Assembly (NCBI GenBank): GCA_023362775.1
Contig: JALMGJ010000002.1
Span: 107,439,981 to 107,503,980, forward strand
Direction of reading: 5' to 3'
DNA from: Charina bottae
Lineage: Eukaryota > Chordata > Lepidosauria > Squamata > Charinaidae
DNA length: 64,000 nucleotides
Part shown: positions 11,027-20,660 of the stretch, piece after piece
Layout of the letters: each line of letters starts with the position of its first letter
Position numbering within the stretch: the first letter of the stretch is position 1
Notes under the pieces: generated by a model
What the model was told of the DNA's origin: nothing
What the model saw: only the letters and a program-made list of their open reading frames with translations
Database searches by the model: none
Position numbers and translations under genes: made by a program

Positions 11027-11484
11027 ACCCTACAACGATCAGAATCTTGCAAGCAGTGGTATTCCCTGTGACACTCTACGGAAACGAAAGTTCGACTTTA
11101 AAGAAGCAAGATAGGAAGAGTATTGGTGCCTTTGAACTATGGTGTTGGAGAAGACTCCTGAGAATACTGTGGACAGCCAAGAAAACAAACTGATGGATCA
11201 AATCAGCCCAGAGTTCTTACTCGAGGCAAAAATTACCAGGCTCAAATTATTTTACTTTGGACACATTATGTGAAGACCCAGCTCTCTGGAAAAAGCTTTA
11301 ATGCTGGGAAAGGTGAAAGGAAAGAGAAGAAGAGGATGACCAACAACAAGGTGTATGGACTTAGTTACAGTGGCAATGAGTGCACCATTGGGAGACTTGA
11401 AAGAACAGGTTAGGGATAGATGGAGAAAATGGAGAAAATGGAGAAAAACTATGTGGTCACTAGGAGTCAAAAAATACTTGATGG
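11027..11484 (+). mobile_element. BovB (RTE) LINE 3' fragment
   Basis: The plus strand encodes broken pieces of the BovB C-terminus: SIGAFELWCWRRLLRILWT, then FYFGHIM, then SSLEKALMLGKVKGKRRRG. These match the same positions of the copy at 36890-37150. Several stops and frameshifts separate them. It is flanked by (TAGA)n on the left and (CTAT)n on the right. It is truncated at its 5' end and non-functional. Confidence 0.82.
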
Positions 11485-11487
11485 CTC

Positions 11488-11531
<44 letters not shown>
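11485..11531. repeat. (CTAT)n microsatellite
   Basis: About 11 CTAT units at the 3' edge of the BovB fragment, probably grown from its tail. Confidence 0.95.
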
Positions 11532-11704
11532 CTATCATCTCTTTAATTGAAAACATTTATTTTGCATCTATCAACAAACACAGCAATTGATCAAGTATTT
11601 CTCTATCCTATAATGATTTAAATAATCATATTGAAGATCTAAAATTGACAGAAGGCTTATTATTAGTGCAGGACTGGGAGGACACACCAATTATCCCAGG
11701 CTTT

Positions 11705-11964
11705 GTAACCCTCATCCGGGATCTGAAGGTTCGCTAGACGAAGGTTCGGCAGCAGGAGCCAGCTCGGTTGTCGGCAACAACAGGTATCGGGTTCCTCCAC
11801 GGCGATCAGGCTGGTTGCTGGGATTGACTCGGTACGAGGCTCTTGGCTAGGCTTGGCTCGGGTAGTCTACGTGGCGGGAGGATCGGTCATGGGCAAAGGT
11901 CCAGGTTGTGGGTAGGATCGGTTGTCTCTGGCAACCAAGGTTTGTCACGGTGGTCTTTTATTTC
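11705..11964 (-). repeat. Gypsy 3' LTR, distal piece
   Basis: It matches the 5' LTR at 23768-24030 nearly base for base (for example gggttcctc, gatcaggctggtt, gggattgactcggta, catgggcaa-ggtccaggt). Its lower end at about 11705 is an abrupt stop in homology, so the rest of the LTR (R and U5 by position) is absent. Homology continues in 18283-18486 on the far side of the L1. Confidence 0.9.
11947..11964. repeat. L1 target-site duplication, left copy
   Basis: The 18-base sequence acggtggtcttttatttc is repeated exactly at 18283-18300. Joining its two flanks restores the uninterrupted Gypsy LTR, as seen at 24015-24045. Confidence 0.97.
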
Positions 11965-12237
11965 TTTTTTTTTTTTTTTTAACAAATTTTATTAGATTTT
12001 AATTTTACATAGATAAAAGTTTGAAACAGAAAAGAAAATAGAAATACAAATCAAGAAAAAAGAAAAGATAAAAAAGTGTAGTAAAGGAAAAAAGAAAAAA
12101 AGATAAAGCTGAAACAGAATTTGGTCAACTTCCGATTTGTATCTGGTCATGGTATTTTAAAAATTTTATCTTACATGCTAGGTCTATATATAATATTAAA
12201 GAATATTTCTTGTCTATTACATCAATATATATATATT
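11965..12237 (-). terminator. L1 3' UTR, polyadenylation signal and poly(A)
   Basis: On the minus strand the ORF2 stop is followed by about 255 bp of A-rich 3' UTR. An AATAAA (complement of 11988-11993) lies about 7 bases before the A tail. The tail is only 16 A, so it has probably shortened since insertion. Confidence 0.88.
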
Positions 12238-15200
12238 TTAATCTTCAAATCCCCATATAAGCTTTGCCCCTCCCGCATCTTGTAAATAGTCAGTTAATGG
12301 TTTCCACTCTTTAAGGAAATAATTATTTGGATTTTCTTTTAATAAACATGTCAGTTTATCATTCTCTGCCATATCCATCAATTTTAACATCCAATCTTGT
12401 ATTGTAGGCGATATCTGGTTTTTCCAATTTTGTGCAAAAATAAGTCTTGCTGCTGTAATCATGTATTGCATAATCCTTGTAAATTGCTTCCCAGGTTGTC
12501 CATCAATTATTCCCAGTAAGAAAAATTCCGGTTTAAATGGAACTCGAATTTGTAATATATTTTGCATCAATGCATGTATTTGAGTCCAAAATTTCTTTGC
12601 AGTCTCACATGTCCACCACATATGGTAAAAAGACCCCTCTTTTTTTTTACATTTCCAACATAAGTTGGAGACATTTCCATACATTTTAGAAAGTTTTTGT
12701 GGGGTCATATACCATCTGTACATCATCTTATAAAAGTTTTCTTTTAAATTATAACACAAAGTAAATTTTAACCCTTTGGTCCACATATCTTCCCATTGTT
12801 GCATTTGAATATTATGGCCAATATTTTTAGCCCATTTAATCATACAGTCTTTAACTTGTTCCTCTACCATTTCACCTTTTAACAATAATTTATCCATTTT
12901 TGCAATTAGATGATCATCTGTCTCACATAGTTGTATCTCAAATTCCGATTTGGTTTGTTCAAATTCAAGGTGTTTCTTATCTAATTTAAATTTCTCTACG
13001 AGCTGCATATATGAAAGCCATTGAAAACTGTATCCCTCTGATACCAATTCTTCTATTGATTTAATTATATATTGTCCTTGTTCTTTCTTTAAAAAGTCTT
13101 TGTAGGTTAACCATTTATCTTTATTTCTTACTTCTGTTCTGTAGAATGCTTCTTGTGTAGAAATCCATAAGGGTCTTTTATAACATAAGATTAATTTATA
13201 TTTATTCCAGATTCTTAACAAGGATCTTCTAATATAATGGTTTTTAAAGTCCACATTAACTTTAACTTTATCGTACCACAAATATCCATGCCATCCATAT
13301 CTTAATTCATGTCCTTCCAAATTCAATAATTTTTCATTTTTCAAAACTATCCATTCTTTAATCCAAACCAAGCAACAAGCAGCATAATATAATTTCAAAT
13401 CCGGTAGACCTAGTCCTCCTCTTTCTTTAGAGTCTTGCAATACTTTATATTTTACTCTTGGTTTTTTCCCTTGCCAAATAAACTTAGAAATATCTCGCTG
13501 CCATTGTTTAAAAGGTTCTTCTGATGCCAATATAGGTAGTGTTTGAAAAAGATATAAAATTCTTGGCAAAACATTCATTTTAATTGCTGAAATTCTACCT
13601 AATAATGATAATTGCAGTTTTTCCCAATGTTCCAAATCTTTTTTAATATCCATCCAAAGTGGAATATAATTATTCTTAAACAACTTAACATTTTTAGTTG
13701 TTAAATATACTCCCAAATATTTTACTTTTTCTTCCATTGAATATCCTGTTATTTCTTTCAATTTCTCTTGTTGGTGGTAATCCATATTTTTGGTCAAAAC
13801 TTTTGTCTTCTGTAAATTCACTTTGAACCCTGCTAGCGACCCAAAGTCTTTTAGTTTCTGTATTAATATTTCAATTCCTTCTAGTGGATTCTCCAAAGTA
13901 ATGACTAGGTCGTCAGCAAATGCTCTTAGTTTATAAACTTCTTTTTTAACTTTAATACCATGGATACCATCATCTTGTCTAATATCTCTAAGTAAAACCT
14001 CTAATACCAATATAAACAAAAGTGGAGATAATGGACAACCTTGTCTAGTACCTTTTTGTATTTCACATGGCTTACTAAATTCTCCATTAACAATTATTTT
14101 GGCAAATTGTGGAGTATATATTGATTTAATCCATTTTATAAAATTTCCTCCAAAATTCATATTTTCCAAAACTTTGAACATAAAAGGCCAATTTAAGTTG
14201 TCAAAGGCTTTTTCAGCATCAATAAATATCAAGGCAGCTTGTTTATCATAGTGTTGATCCAAATATTCAATTACGTCTACTATGTTTCGGACATTGTCAT
14301 GAATTTGTCTTTTGGGTAGAAAACCAGTTTGGTCTTGATGAATAAAATCCTTAAGTATATTCTTCATTCTTTCTGCTAATATCGTTGTAAATATCTTATA
14401 GTCATTATTCAATAAAGATATTGGTCTGTAATTTTTAGTTAATGTTAAGTCCTGTTGTTCTTTGGGTATCAATGTTATATGTGCTTCTTTCCAAGTTTCA
14501 GGCATAATTCCTGTTTCCAAAATAGAATTCATAGTCTTCTGCAAAGGTAGACATAAATCCTCTTCAAAACATTTATAGTAGGCTGCTGACAATCCATCCG
14601 GTCCAGGAGCTTTTCCACTACTAATTTTCTTAAAAGCTTTTATCAATTCTTCTTTTGTTATAACATTATTTAATATCAATCTTTGTTGGTCATTAAGAAC
14701 AGTTAGTTTTTGTTTATTCAAATATTCTTCAATCTCATCCAAGTTGACATCTTGTTTTTTATATAATTTAGAATAATAGTCATGAAAGGTTTTTTGAATG
14801 TCCATATTATTCACCAGAGTTTTTCCTTCATGTTGAATATTAGTAATCAAATTCTTTTGTCTTTGTTTCCTCAATTTATAAGCCAGCCATCTACCTGGTT
14901 TATTTGCATATTCAAAATATTTTTGTTTTGTAAATTTCATTTGAGTCTCTATCTCTTGAGTTAATATCATTGATATTTGCTTTTGTAGAAATTTAATTTG
15001 AGTGAGCAAAGTGTCATCCATTGGTTTATCTCTCAAATCTAACTCTTTACTTTTAATTTCATCTAAAATCAATTGAATTCTTTTTTGTTTTTTCTTCCTC
15101 ATTTGAGCATTGTATTGAATAAAATAACCCCTCATATATGCTTTACTGGCTTCCCATACAGTTTGAATATTAGTCCCTTTGTTCAAATTAAATTGAAAAT

Positions 15201-15999
15201 ATTCTCTTAATTTTTTTTTGCATACATCAACTACATCATTATTCCGTAGTAGTGACTCATTCAATCTCCATCTAAATACATTCCGTTTCCCTTTAAGAGT
15301 CAACATTACTGGATTATGATCTGATAAAGTCTTAGGTAATATATCAACTTTGTTAATATCCATCATCAAATTTTTAGATATCAAAATCATATCTATTCTA
15401 GAATGTGATTTAAATCTCTCTGAATAATATGTAAATTCTCTGGAAGTCCCATTCATACATCTCCAAATGTCTTGTAAATCCAACATCTCTTTCAAGTCGA
15501 AAAATGTTTGTGGCAATTTTCCCTGTGTTTGCTTCACTTCTTTTTGTGACTGTCTATCCAATCTGGGGTAAATTACCCCATTCCAATCCCCCATGAAACA
15601 CCAATTGTCATAAGTTAAATCCAAAAGTTTATCCATCAGGTTTTTATAAAATACTCCTTTATCCATATTCGGTGCATAAAGTCCAACTATCAGTGTTTTA
15701 GTTCCTTGTATGTTAATTTCTACTACAATGTATCGACCCTCTTCATCAGCTAATATCAATTTTGGGTTTAACTTTGGTTGTACATATAAGACTACCCCTT
15801 TAGTTTTTTTATATCCAGCCGAAATAAATTCTTCTCCAAGCTGTTTTTGAATCAAATATTTAGTATCTTTTTTACAAATATGAGTCTCTTGTAAACAACT
15901 TATGTCCAATTTCTGTTTTTTCAAAAAATGAAATATCTTTCTTCTTTTTTGTGGAGCATTGGCTCCATTAATATTCCATGTCAGATATTTAAGTTCCAT
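12238..15999 (-). CDS. ORF2: L1 ORF2 protein: endonuclease and reverse transcriptase, intact
   Basis: 1,253 codons without a stop, the usual ORF2p length. It nicks target DNA and copies L1 RNA at the nick (target-primed reverse transcription). The APE-type endonuclease covers about residues 1-235 with N11 (WNING), E38 (LQETH), D138 (GDWN) and D227-H228 (SDHNP), all present. The reverse transcriptase spans about 455-780. Motif A is FIDAEKAFD (D594), then TRQGCPLSP, and the catalytic FADD is at 694-697. A C-terminal zinc-knuckle-like motif is C1114, C1117, H1126, C1131. The ATG at 15999 lies 14 bases after the ORF1 stop, so reinitiation after ORF1 is likely. No inactivating change is visible. 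Enzyme activity is inferred from family knowledge. Confidence 0.97.
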   Translation of the reverse strand: MELKYLTWNINGANAPQKRRKIFHFLKKQKLDISCLQETHICKKDTKYLIQKQLGEEFISAGYKKTKGVVLYVQPKLNPKLILADEEGRYIVVEINIQGTKTLIVGLYAPNMDKGVFYKNLMDKLLDLTYDNWCFMGDWNGVIYPRLDRQSQKEVKQTQGKLPQTFFDLKEMLDLQDIWRCMNGTSREFTYYSERFKSHSRIDMILISKNLMMDINKVDILPKTLSDHNPVMLTLKGKRNVFRWRLNESLLRNNDVVDVCKKKLREYFQFNLNKGTNIQTVWEASKAYMRGYFIQYNAQMRKKKQKRIQLILDEIKSKELDLRDKPMDDTLLTQIKFLQKQISMILTQEIETQMKFTKQKYFEYANKPGRWLAYKLRKQRQKNLITNIQHEGKTLVNNMDIQKTFHDYYSKLYKKQDVNLDEIEEYLNKQKLTVLNDQQRLILNNVITKEELIKAFKKISSGKAPGPDGLSAAYYKCFEEDLCLPLQKTMNSILETGIMPETWKEAHITLIPKEQQDLTLTKNYRPISLLNNDYKIFTTILAERMKNILKDFIHQDQTGFLPKRQIHDNVRNIVDVIEYLDQHYDKQAALIFIDAEKAFDNLNWPFMFKVLENMNFGGNFIKWIKSIYTPQFAKIIVNGEFSKPCEIQKGTRQGCPLSPLLFILVLEVLLRDIRQDDGIHGIKVKKEVYKLRAFADDLVITLENPLEGIEILIQKLKDFGSLAGFKVNLQKTKVLTKNMDYHQQEKLKEITGYSMEEKVKYLGVYLTTKNVKLFKNNYIPLWMDIKKDLEHWEKLQLSLLGRISAIKMNVLPRILYLFQTLPILASEEPFKQWQRDISKFIWQGKKPRVKYKVLQDSKERGGLGLPDLKLYYAACCLVWIKEWIVLKNEKLLNLEGHELRYGWHGYLWYDKVKVNVDFKNHYIRRSLLRIWNKYKLILCYKRPLWISTQEAFYRTEVRNKDKWLTYKDFLKKEQGQYIIKSIEELVSEGYSFQWLSYMQLVEKFKLDKKHLEFEQTKSEFEIQLCETDDHLIAKMDKLLLKGEMVEEQVKDCMIKWAKNIGHNIQMQQWEDMWTKGLKFTLCYNLKENFYKMMYRWYMTPQKLSKMYGNVSNLCWKCKKKEGSFYHMWWTCETAKKFWTQIHALMQNILQIRVPFKPEFFLLGIIDGQPGKQFTRIMQYMITAARLIFAQNWKNQISPTIQDWMLKLMDMAENDKLTCLLKENPNNYFLKEWKPLTDYLQDAGGAKLIWGFED

Positions 16000-16013
16000 T
16001 GGTGTTTTATTCT

Positions 16014-17114
16014 TTAAAATCCCTTTGTTAAGTCCACACCTGTAGCTCCTTTCTCAGATAGATCTTCAGTCTTCTCTTTGTCTTTCGATGTTTCTCCTCC
16101 TTTTGTCAATTCTCCTTCTGGTAAACCCATTTCTTTCTTGTATTTCTCTAAAAAAGCTTTTGCTTTTAAAATGGAAGTTATTTTGAATCTCTGTCCTTTA
16201 AACTCAAACGATACGCCTTCCAATTTTTCCCATCTGAATGAAATACTATGTTGCCTTAATTTGTCTGTAAGGAAAGAATAGTCTTTTCTTTTCCTAATTA
16301 TTCTCAAGGGAATTTCTTTTAATACAATTATTTCCTTCCCTTCTATATTTAATCTAGTATTATAATGCTTCCTTAAGATTTGCTCTTTTGTCACTTTTCT
16401 TACAAAATATATCAATATGTCTCTAGGGACTTTTCTTTCCTTAGCATAACGTGAGTTTACTCTGAATATCTTGTCTATCTCCAAATCTAAATCTTGTTCT
16501 CTTGTCTCCAAAAATTTAGCTAATTCAAAAGTCATCCTTTCTCTCACATTTTCATCTACTTGTTCTGGAATTGCTCTAAATCTCAAGATGTGCTCCTTCT
16601 CTCTCATTTCTGCTAAAGCTGTGATATCTAGATTATGTTCAATCTCTTTAATAGCATATTCTGATTTATCTTCTAATTTTTGCATCTGGCTTTGCGTATC
16701 TTTAAGTTCTCCTGACAGAGAATTGACCACTTCCTTAACTGTTTGAATTTCTTTTTTAAAATCTTGCTTAATCTCTCGGGTTATTTCTTTCTTCATATCG
16801 TCCATTTTTTTGTCTAATGCTGTAATCTGATCTTCCATCTGCTTCGTGGAGTCATCCATTTTCTTATTTATTGCTGTATTCTGGTCATCCATTTTCTTAT
16901 TTATTGCTGTATTCTGATCATCCATTTTCTTATTTATTGCTGTATTCTGATCATCCATTTTCTTATTTAGTGTTGCAACAGCTTCTAATATCTTTTTCAT
17001 TTCTGGTAATAAAGCTTCTGAGGCAGATGTAGCAGGTGTAGCAGAATCAATAGGTGGTCCTCCAGTCTCCTTCTTCTTCTCCTTCTCCGCCCGTCTCGTT
17101 CCCAAAGATGCCAT
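16014..17114 (-). CDS. ORF1: L1 ORF1 protein: RNA-binding chaperone, intact
   Basis: 366 codons from an ATG at 17114. I chose this start because the sequence around it (gctATGg) has G at -3 and +4. The open frame extends 54 codons further upstream, but those encode a phenylalanine-rich stretch that looks like read-through of an A/T-rich 5' UTR. A charged N-terminus is followed by a coiled coil (about 35-165), an RRM-like domain (about 174-245) and a C-terminal domain (about 250-325), the ORF1p layout of L1. ORF1p trimers coat L1 RNA in the ribonucleoprotein. An 11-residue unit, NKKMDDQNTAI, is repeated in the coiled coil. No frameshift or stop is seen. Confidence 0.95.
   Translation of the reverse strand: MASLGTRRAEKEKKKETGGPPIDSATPATSASEALLPEMKKILEAVATLNKKMDDQNTAINKKMDDQNTAINKKMDDQNTAINKKMDDSTKQMEDQITALDKKMDDMKKEITREIKQDFKKEIQTVKEVVNSLSGELKDTQSQMQKLEDKSEYAIKEIEHNLDITALAEMREKEHILRFRAIPEQVDENVRERMTFELAKFLETREQDLDLEIDKIFRVNSRYAKERKVPRDILIYFVRKVTKEQILRKHYNTRLNIEGKEIIVLKEIPLRIIRKRKDYSFLTDKLRQHSISFRWEKLEGVSFEFKGQRFKITSILKAKAFLEKYKKEMGLPEGELTKGGETSKDKEKTEDLSEKGATGVDLTKGF
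16861..16959 (-). repeat. Three 33-bp repeats in the L1 ORF1 coiled coil
   Basis: Exact-length units at 16861-16893, 16894-16926 and 16927-16959 differ only by a g/a change. Each encodes one copy of an 11-residue unit, keeping frame. Eleven residues is the hendecad period of some coiled coils, and degenerate 11-residue units (KKMDDSTKQME, KKMDDMKKEI) follow. Confidence 0.93.
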
Positions 17115-18282
17115 AGCCCTGCAAAAAAGAAGAAAAAAGGGAGAAAAGGGGAAAAAGCACCATATAACAATATAACAAAAATTATTTAAAAAAGGGGAAA
17201 AAATTAAAAAAAAAATTAAAAATTCTTTTACAAATAATAAAAAGAAAAAAAAAAAGGTGAAAAAACAAATATCCAAAAGGTTAAGGAAAAAGAAAGAGAG
17301 AACTAGGCTCCTTTAAAATTTTTCCTCTTAGGTCATTTATAATCCCTTATATATAAAAGTCCACAGTGTTTCAAAGGATAAAAGCCTAGGACTTTTTGTT
17401 CTCCTGTAGTCAAAATCAAAGATAAGAATAGTAAATATTCCCAGGGTTTCACCTTCCCACTTGTAATTCTTCAATCCAACCACAAGTCAAAAAGAAAAAA
17501 TGTTGCTAGAGACATGAAAAAAAGCCTCTACTTTCCATATAATAATCCACTAATCCAAATTAAACGTTAAATAACTTGACTTTTTCAGAAAAATAAATCC
17601 AAACAGAGTTCAAAGTTCAAAAAGAAAAAGAGGAACTTGTATATATAAAAGAGTTTTTAATAGGGTTCAGTAATCCTAACATCAAAATCTTAAAAAATAA
17701 AGTATTAATCACTCCATTTAAATCCAAGCTTTAATATAGTATTCCAGAGAGCAAAAATAGAAATACCAATAGTTATCCATAAGTAAAAAACTCAAACCAA
17801 ACTGAAATAATAGTAAAAGTCACTTTCACTTCTAGCAAAGCCACTTAGCTTCTCTTCCCACCGTTTATTCTTCCATTAACAAGAAAAAAATATAGCACCA
17901 GCAAATATAAATCAAGTCCAGATACAAATCTTAGCACTTAATAAAAAAATAATAATGTTTAAAAGTAAAAAAAAGTGACTAAAAGCCTGGTCGGGCCAGC
18001 TACTTATCTGTTAGAATCACGGCTGCTGCAGAGCCCCGTTTTTTTTCCCAGTCTCCTTTCATTGCTCCATCTCCCTCCTCCCGCAGTGGAAATTACAGGA
18101 GTCGGGGGAGGGCATTTACTTCAGAGACCCTTTGTGGTTAATCTTCCGATCTCACTCTCTTCGAGTGTGATTTTTCCAGCGATTTCTTCTCCCAAATCGC
18201 TGCAAACAGCTTAGCCGTGGAATCGAGGCTAAGGAGCCCCAGTTCTTCGCTGTGCTCCGACCAGAACCCGGAAGTGAAAGTG
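17115..18282 (-). promoter_or_regulatory. L1 5' UTR / internal promoter region
   Basis: About 1.17 kb between the L1 5' end and ORF1. The first roughly 300 bp on the minus strand (18282-17975) are GC-richer, with ggagtcggggg-like and cttccgggttctgg blocks. The rest is strongly A-rich. By analogy with other L1s the GC-richer start should hold the Pol II promoter. I see no clear tandem monomers. Confidence 0.75.
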
Positions 18283-18486
18283 ACGGTGGTCTTTTATTTC
18301 GATTTTCATTCCATTGGGGAGCAGGGGCCAATCGAGCTTCGTGTTGCTTGGCCCACCTTTCTGCTCTTCTCGGGCATGCGCTGATTGGCGGAGGCATCCT
18401 TCCTTCCAAGCCTCTGCCAATCAGCGTCTTCCGACTCAGAGTCCTGCATGTCGGCTGGCAGCCAGGTAAGTGGTGCGAACCTCACA
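18283..18486 (-). repeat. Gypsy 3' LTR, proximal piece
   Basis: It matches 24032-24280 of the 5' LTR, starts on the minus strand with TGTGAGGTTCGCACC and ends at the L1 insertion. The inverted pair cgctgattgg / ccaatcagcg is also present here (about 18378-18428). The first 18 bases (18283-18300) are the right copy of the L1 TSD. Confidence 0.92.
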
Positions 18487-18605
18487 CTTTCCCCCCCACA
18501 GGACCTTCCTCCCCCCGGCTTTGTGGTCTGTGGCAGCCAGGTAAGTGGTGCGAACCTCACACTTTCCCCCCCACAGGACCTTCCTCCCCCCGGCTTTGTG
18601 GTCTG
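18456..18605 (-). repeat. 75-bp tandem duplication across the polypurine tract / 3' LTR junction
   Basis: Two identical 75-bp units, 18456-18530 and 18531-18605. On the minus strand each contains a polypurine tract (tgtggggggg-aaag) followed by the first 31 bases of the LTR (TGTGAGGTTCGCACCACTTA...). The element therefore has two successive polypurine tract/LTR starts. Confidence 0.95.
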
Positions 18606-19012
18606 GGTTTCTCCGGGTATTGGTGATGGAATTGTACTCGTAATGGCGCGTGGACGTCCGCAGCATCTTCCCAGGAGTTCTCATCTGGGCCATAGCCCTT
18701 CCAGTCTATTAGATACTGGAGACGACCGTGACATTTGCGTGAGTCCAGGATGCGAGCAACCTCGTATTCAGTCTCTCGTTGGATGATGACAGGAAGAGGT
18801 GGTGTCTTCCTGGTTCTGAGTGGGCTGTCAGCCAAAGCAGGGACCAGTAAGGACCTGTGGAACACGGGGTGTATGTGCATGTGGCCTGGAAGGGTTAATC
18901 GGAAAGCGACTGGATTGACTACAGCTTCTACTGGGAATGGTCCCAGGAACCGGTGGTCCAGCTTCCGAGATGGTCGTGAAGAGGATAGGTGTTTTGTCGC
19001 CAACCACACCAT
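18557..19012 (-). pseudogene. Gypsy integrase C-terminus with chromodomain
   Basis: About 151 codons. The N-terminal half carries the integrase tail (RKLDHRFLGPF, HPVFHRSLLVP). About residues 82-135 form a chromodomain (YEVARILDSR, LQYLIDWKGYG, NSWEDA). In chromoviruses this module is known to direct integration towards particular chromatin marks. Its own frame is open, but it is out of frame with the integrase core at 19067-19681. It ends at the polypurine tract. Confidence 0.92.
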
Positions 19013-19066
19013 GCCACCAAACTTTAATGGGGGTCCCGTCTTCCGGTGACAGTTGGCAAAGCGTTT

Positions 19067-19681
19067 CTAGTCGTCCTTGGCCTTTTCCAACTGGTGTCTA
19101 AGCATTTGGTGGCTGGCCTGTAGTTCTTGGAAGAACTGATTTGCGGCTGGCATGGCTAAGTCCGGCATGGTGAGAGGAAACAATTGCGGGAGGAACCCAT
19201 AATTTGCAGTGAATGGGGCCATCTGGGTCGAAGAGCATTGTGCGTTGTTGTACGCGAACTCTGCCAAGGCTAGGAGGTCTGCCCAATTGTCCTGTTGGTA
19301 GTTTATGTAACAACGCAGGTACTGCTCCAGGATGGCATTCACCCTTTCCGTCCCTACATCCAATTGCGGGTGAAATATGGTGGATAAGTGGCCTTGGATA
19401 CCTAGACTCTGGAGGAATGCCTTCCAGAAATGGGCGGTGAACTGGGAGCCTTGGTCTGATACAACACTCTTCGCTATTCCATGCAATTTGAATACATGTT
19501 TGATGTATAGGCGCGCCGACTCTTGGGCTGTGGGTAAGCCCTTACAAGCGATGAAGTGGGCCATCTTGGTCATGGAATCCACCACTACCAGAATAGCAGT
19601 GGCGTCCAGGGACTTGGGAAGGTCTGTGATGAAATCCATGGAAATAGCCTCCCATGGTTGTTCAGGTGTGGGTAAGGGCAT
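19067..19681 (-). pseudogene. Gypsy integrase catalytic core
   Basis: About 204 codons holding the DD35E transposase fold: D16 (SMDFITDLP), D76 (VVSDQGSQF) and E112 (GTERVN), with exactly 35 residues between the last two. The usual DGQTERVN reads DVGTERVN here. The core catalyses joining of LTR cDNA to host DNA. It is separated from the zinc domain (19706-20131) and the chromodomain by stops or frameshifts, so no complete integrase can be made. Confidence 0.92.
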
Positions 19682-19705
19682 TAGGAGACCAGAAGGCTTG
19701 CCCGT

Positions 19706-20131
19706 CTAATTTTTTGCGCTGTGACAATCTGGGCAAGAGAACACATATTGTTTAACATCGTCCCATATGTGCGGCCACCAAAACTCCCGGGAGACCAGGT
19801 TCAGTGTTATGAAGAACCTGAAATGGCCGGCGGCGGGGTTGTCATGGCAGAGTTTCAGGGCCAGTTTGTGGAGCTCTCCTGGGGGTATGTAGTAGCGGCC
19901 TTGGAAGCATAGCGTCTCATGACTCCATGTCCACTGATCTGTCTGATCTACGGGAAGATGCACCAGCTCTTGTCTCTTTTTCCTTGCCCAGGGGTCAGCT
20001 CCTTGTTGTTCCCAAATCCGTTGGTGTAGATCACCCTGTACGGTGATAGCGGCAAACTGCTCCGGAAAGGTGACGGGTTGAGGCGGTACTGGAGACTCTA
20101 GGTGGTCGTATTCGGGTTTCCTCAAAAGCAC
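19706..20131 (-). pseudogene. Gypsy integrase zinc-binding domain and linker
   Basis: About 141 codons. The HHCC zinc motif is visible as LCHDNPAAGHF followed by CPDCHSAKN. Upstream lies the end of the RNase H/linker (LRKPEYDHLESP). A stop after HSAKN separates it from the catalytic core. Confidence 0.88.
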
Positions 20132-20660
20132 ATCTGCCCATTGGTTCTGGCCTCTCAGAATGTAAGTTACCTTGAAGTTGAACCGGGAGAAGAACAGGGA
20201 CCATCATATTTGCCACTGGTTCAAGGTCCTGGCAGTCTTTAAATGTTCCAAGTTCCAGTGGTCGGTTCTTACCTCCATGGGGTGTTGCCCCCCTTCCAAA
20301 TGGTGCCTCCATGTCTCAAATGCCACCTTGATGGCCAGAAGCTCTTTGTCCCAAATGGTATAGGCCTTCTCAGCCGGGGCGAGCTTCCAGGAGTGGTAAG
20401 CACAGGGGCAAAGGACACTGGTCTGGGGGTCAGCCTGGAGCAAGATGGCGCTGACGGCTACATCGGATTCGTCCGTTTTGACAACGAATGGCTGGAACGG
20501 GTCTGGGTGCCTGAGGATAGGCTCGGTGGTAAAGGCTAGTTTTAGTCTATCGAAAGCTCATTGTTCCGTGTCTCCCCAATGGAACTTGGTCTTCTTCAGG
20601 AGTAGGTTGGATAAGGGTGTGGTTAGTTCTGCGAATTGAGGAATAAATTTCCGATAGTAA
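20132..20660 (-). pseudogene. Gypsy RNase H region
   Basis: Fragments in more than one frame. 20204-20443 reads MLQADPQTS, LAPAEKAYTIWDKELLAIK and EVRTDHWNLEHL, the conserved E and D regions of Gypsy RNase H. The upstream first-aspartate region lies near 20450-20480. RNase H removes RNA from the RNA:DNA hybrid during reverse transcription. Stops break the domain. Confidence 0.85.

Larger units (their letters stand above)
11965..18282 (-). mobile_element. Full-length L1 (LINE-1) with intact ORF1 and ORF2
   Basis: A complete non-LTR retrotransposon of 6,318 bp on the minus strand: 5' UTR of about 1.17 kb, ORF1, a 14-bp spacer, ORF2, a short 3' UTR with an AATAAA signal, and a 16-base poly(A) (poly-T at 11965-11980). 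Perfect 18-bp TSDs, uninterrupted ORFs and intact catalytic motifs suggest recent insertion and possible present activity. Activity itself is an inference. It inserted into the 3' LTR of the older Gypsy element. Confidence 0.97.

Noticed and set aside
17115..17276. 54-codon N-terminal extension of L1 ORF1 rich in phenylalanine
   Set aside because: Looks like A/T-rich 5' UTR; the downstream ATG has better context and gives the normal ORF1p N-terminus.
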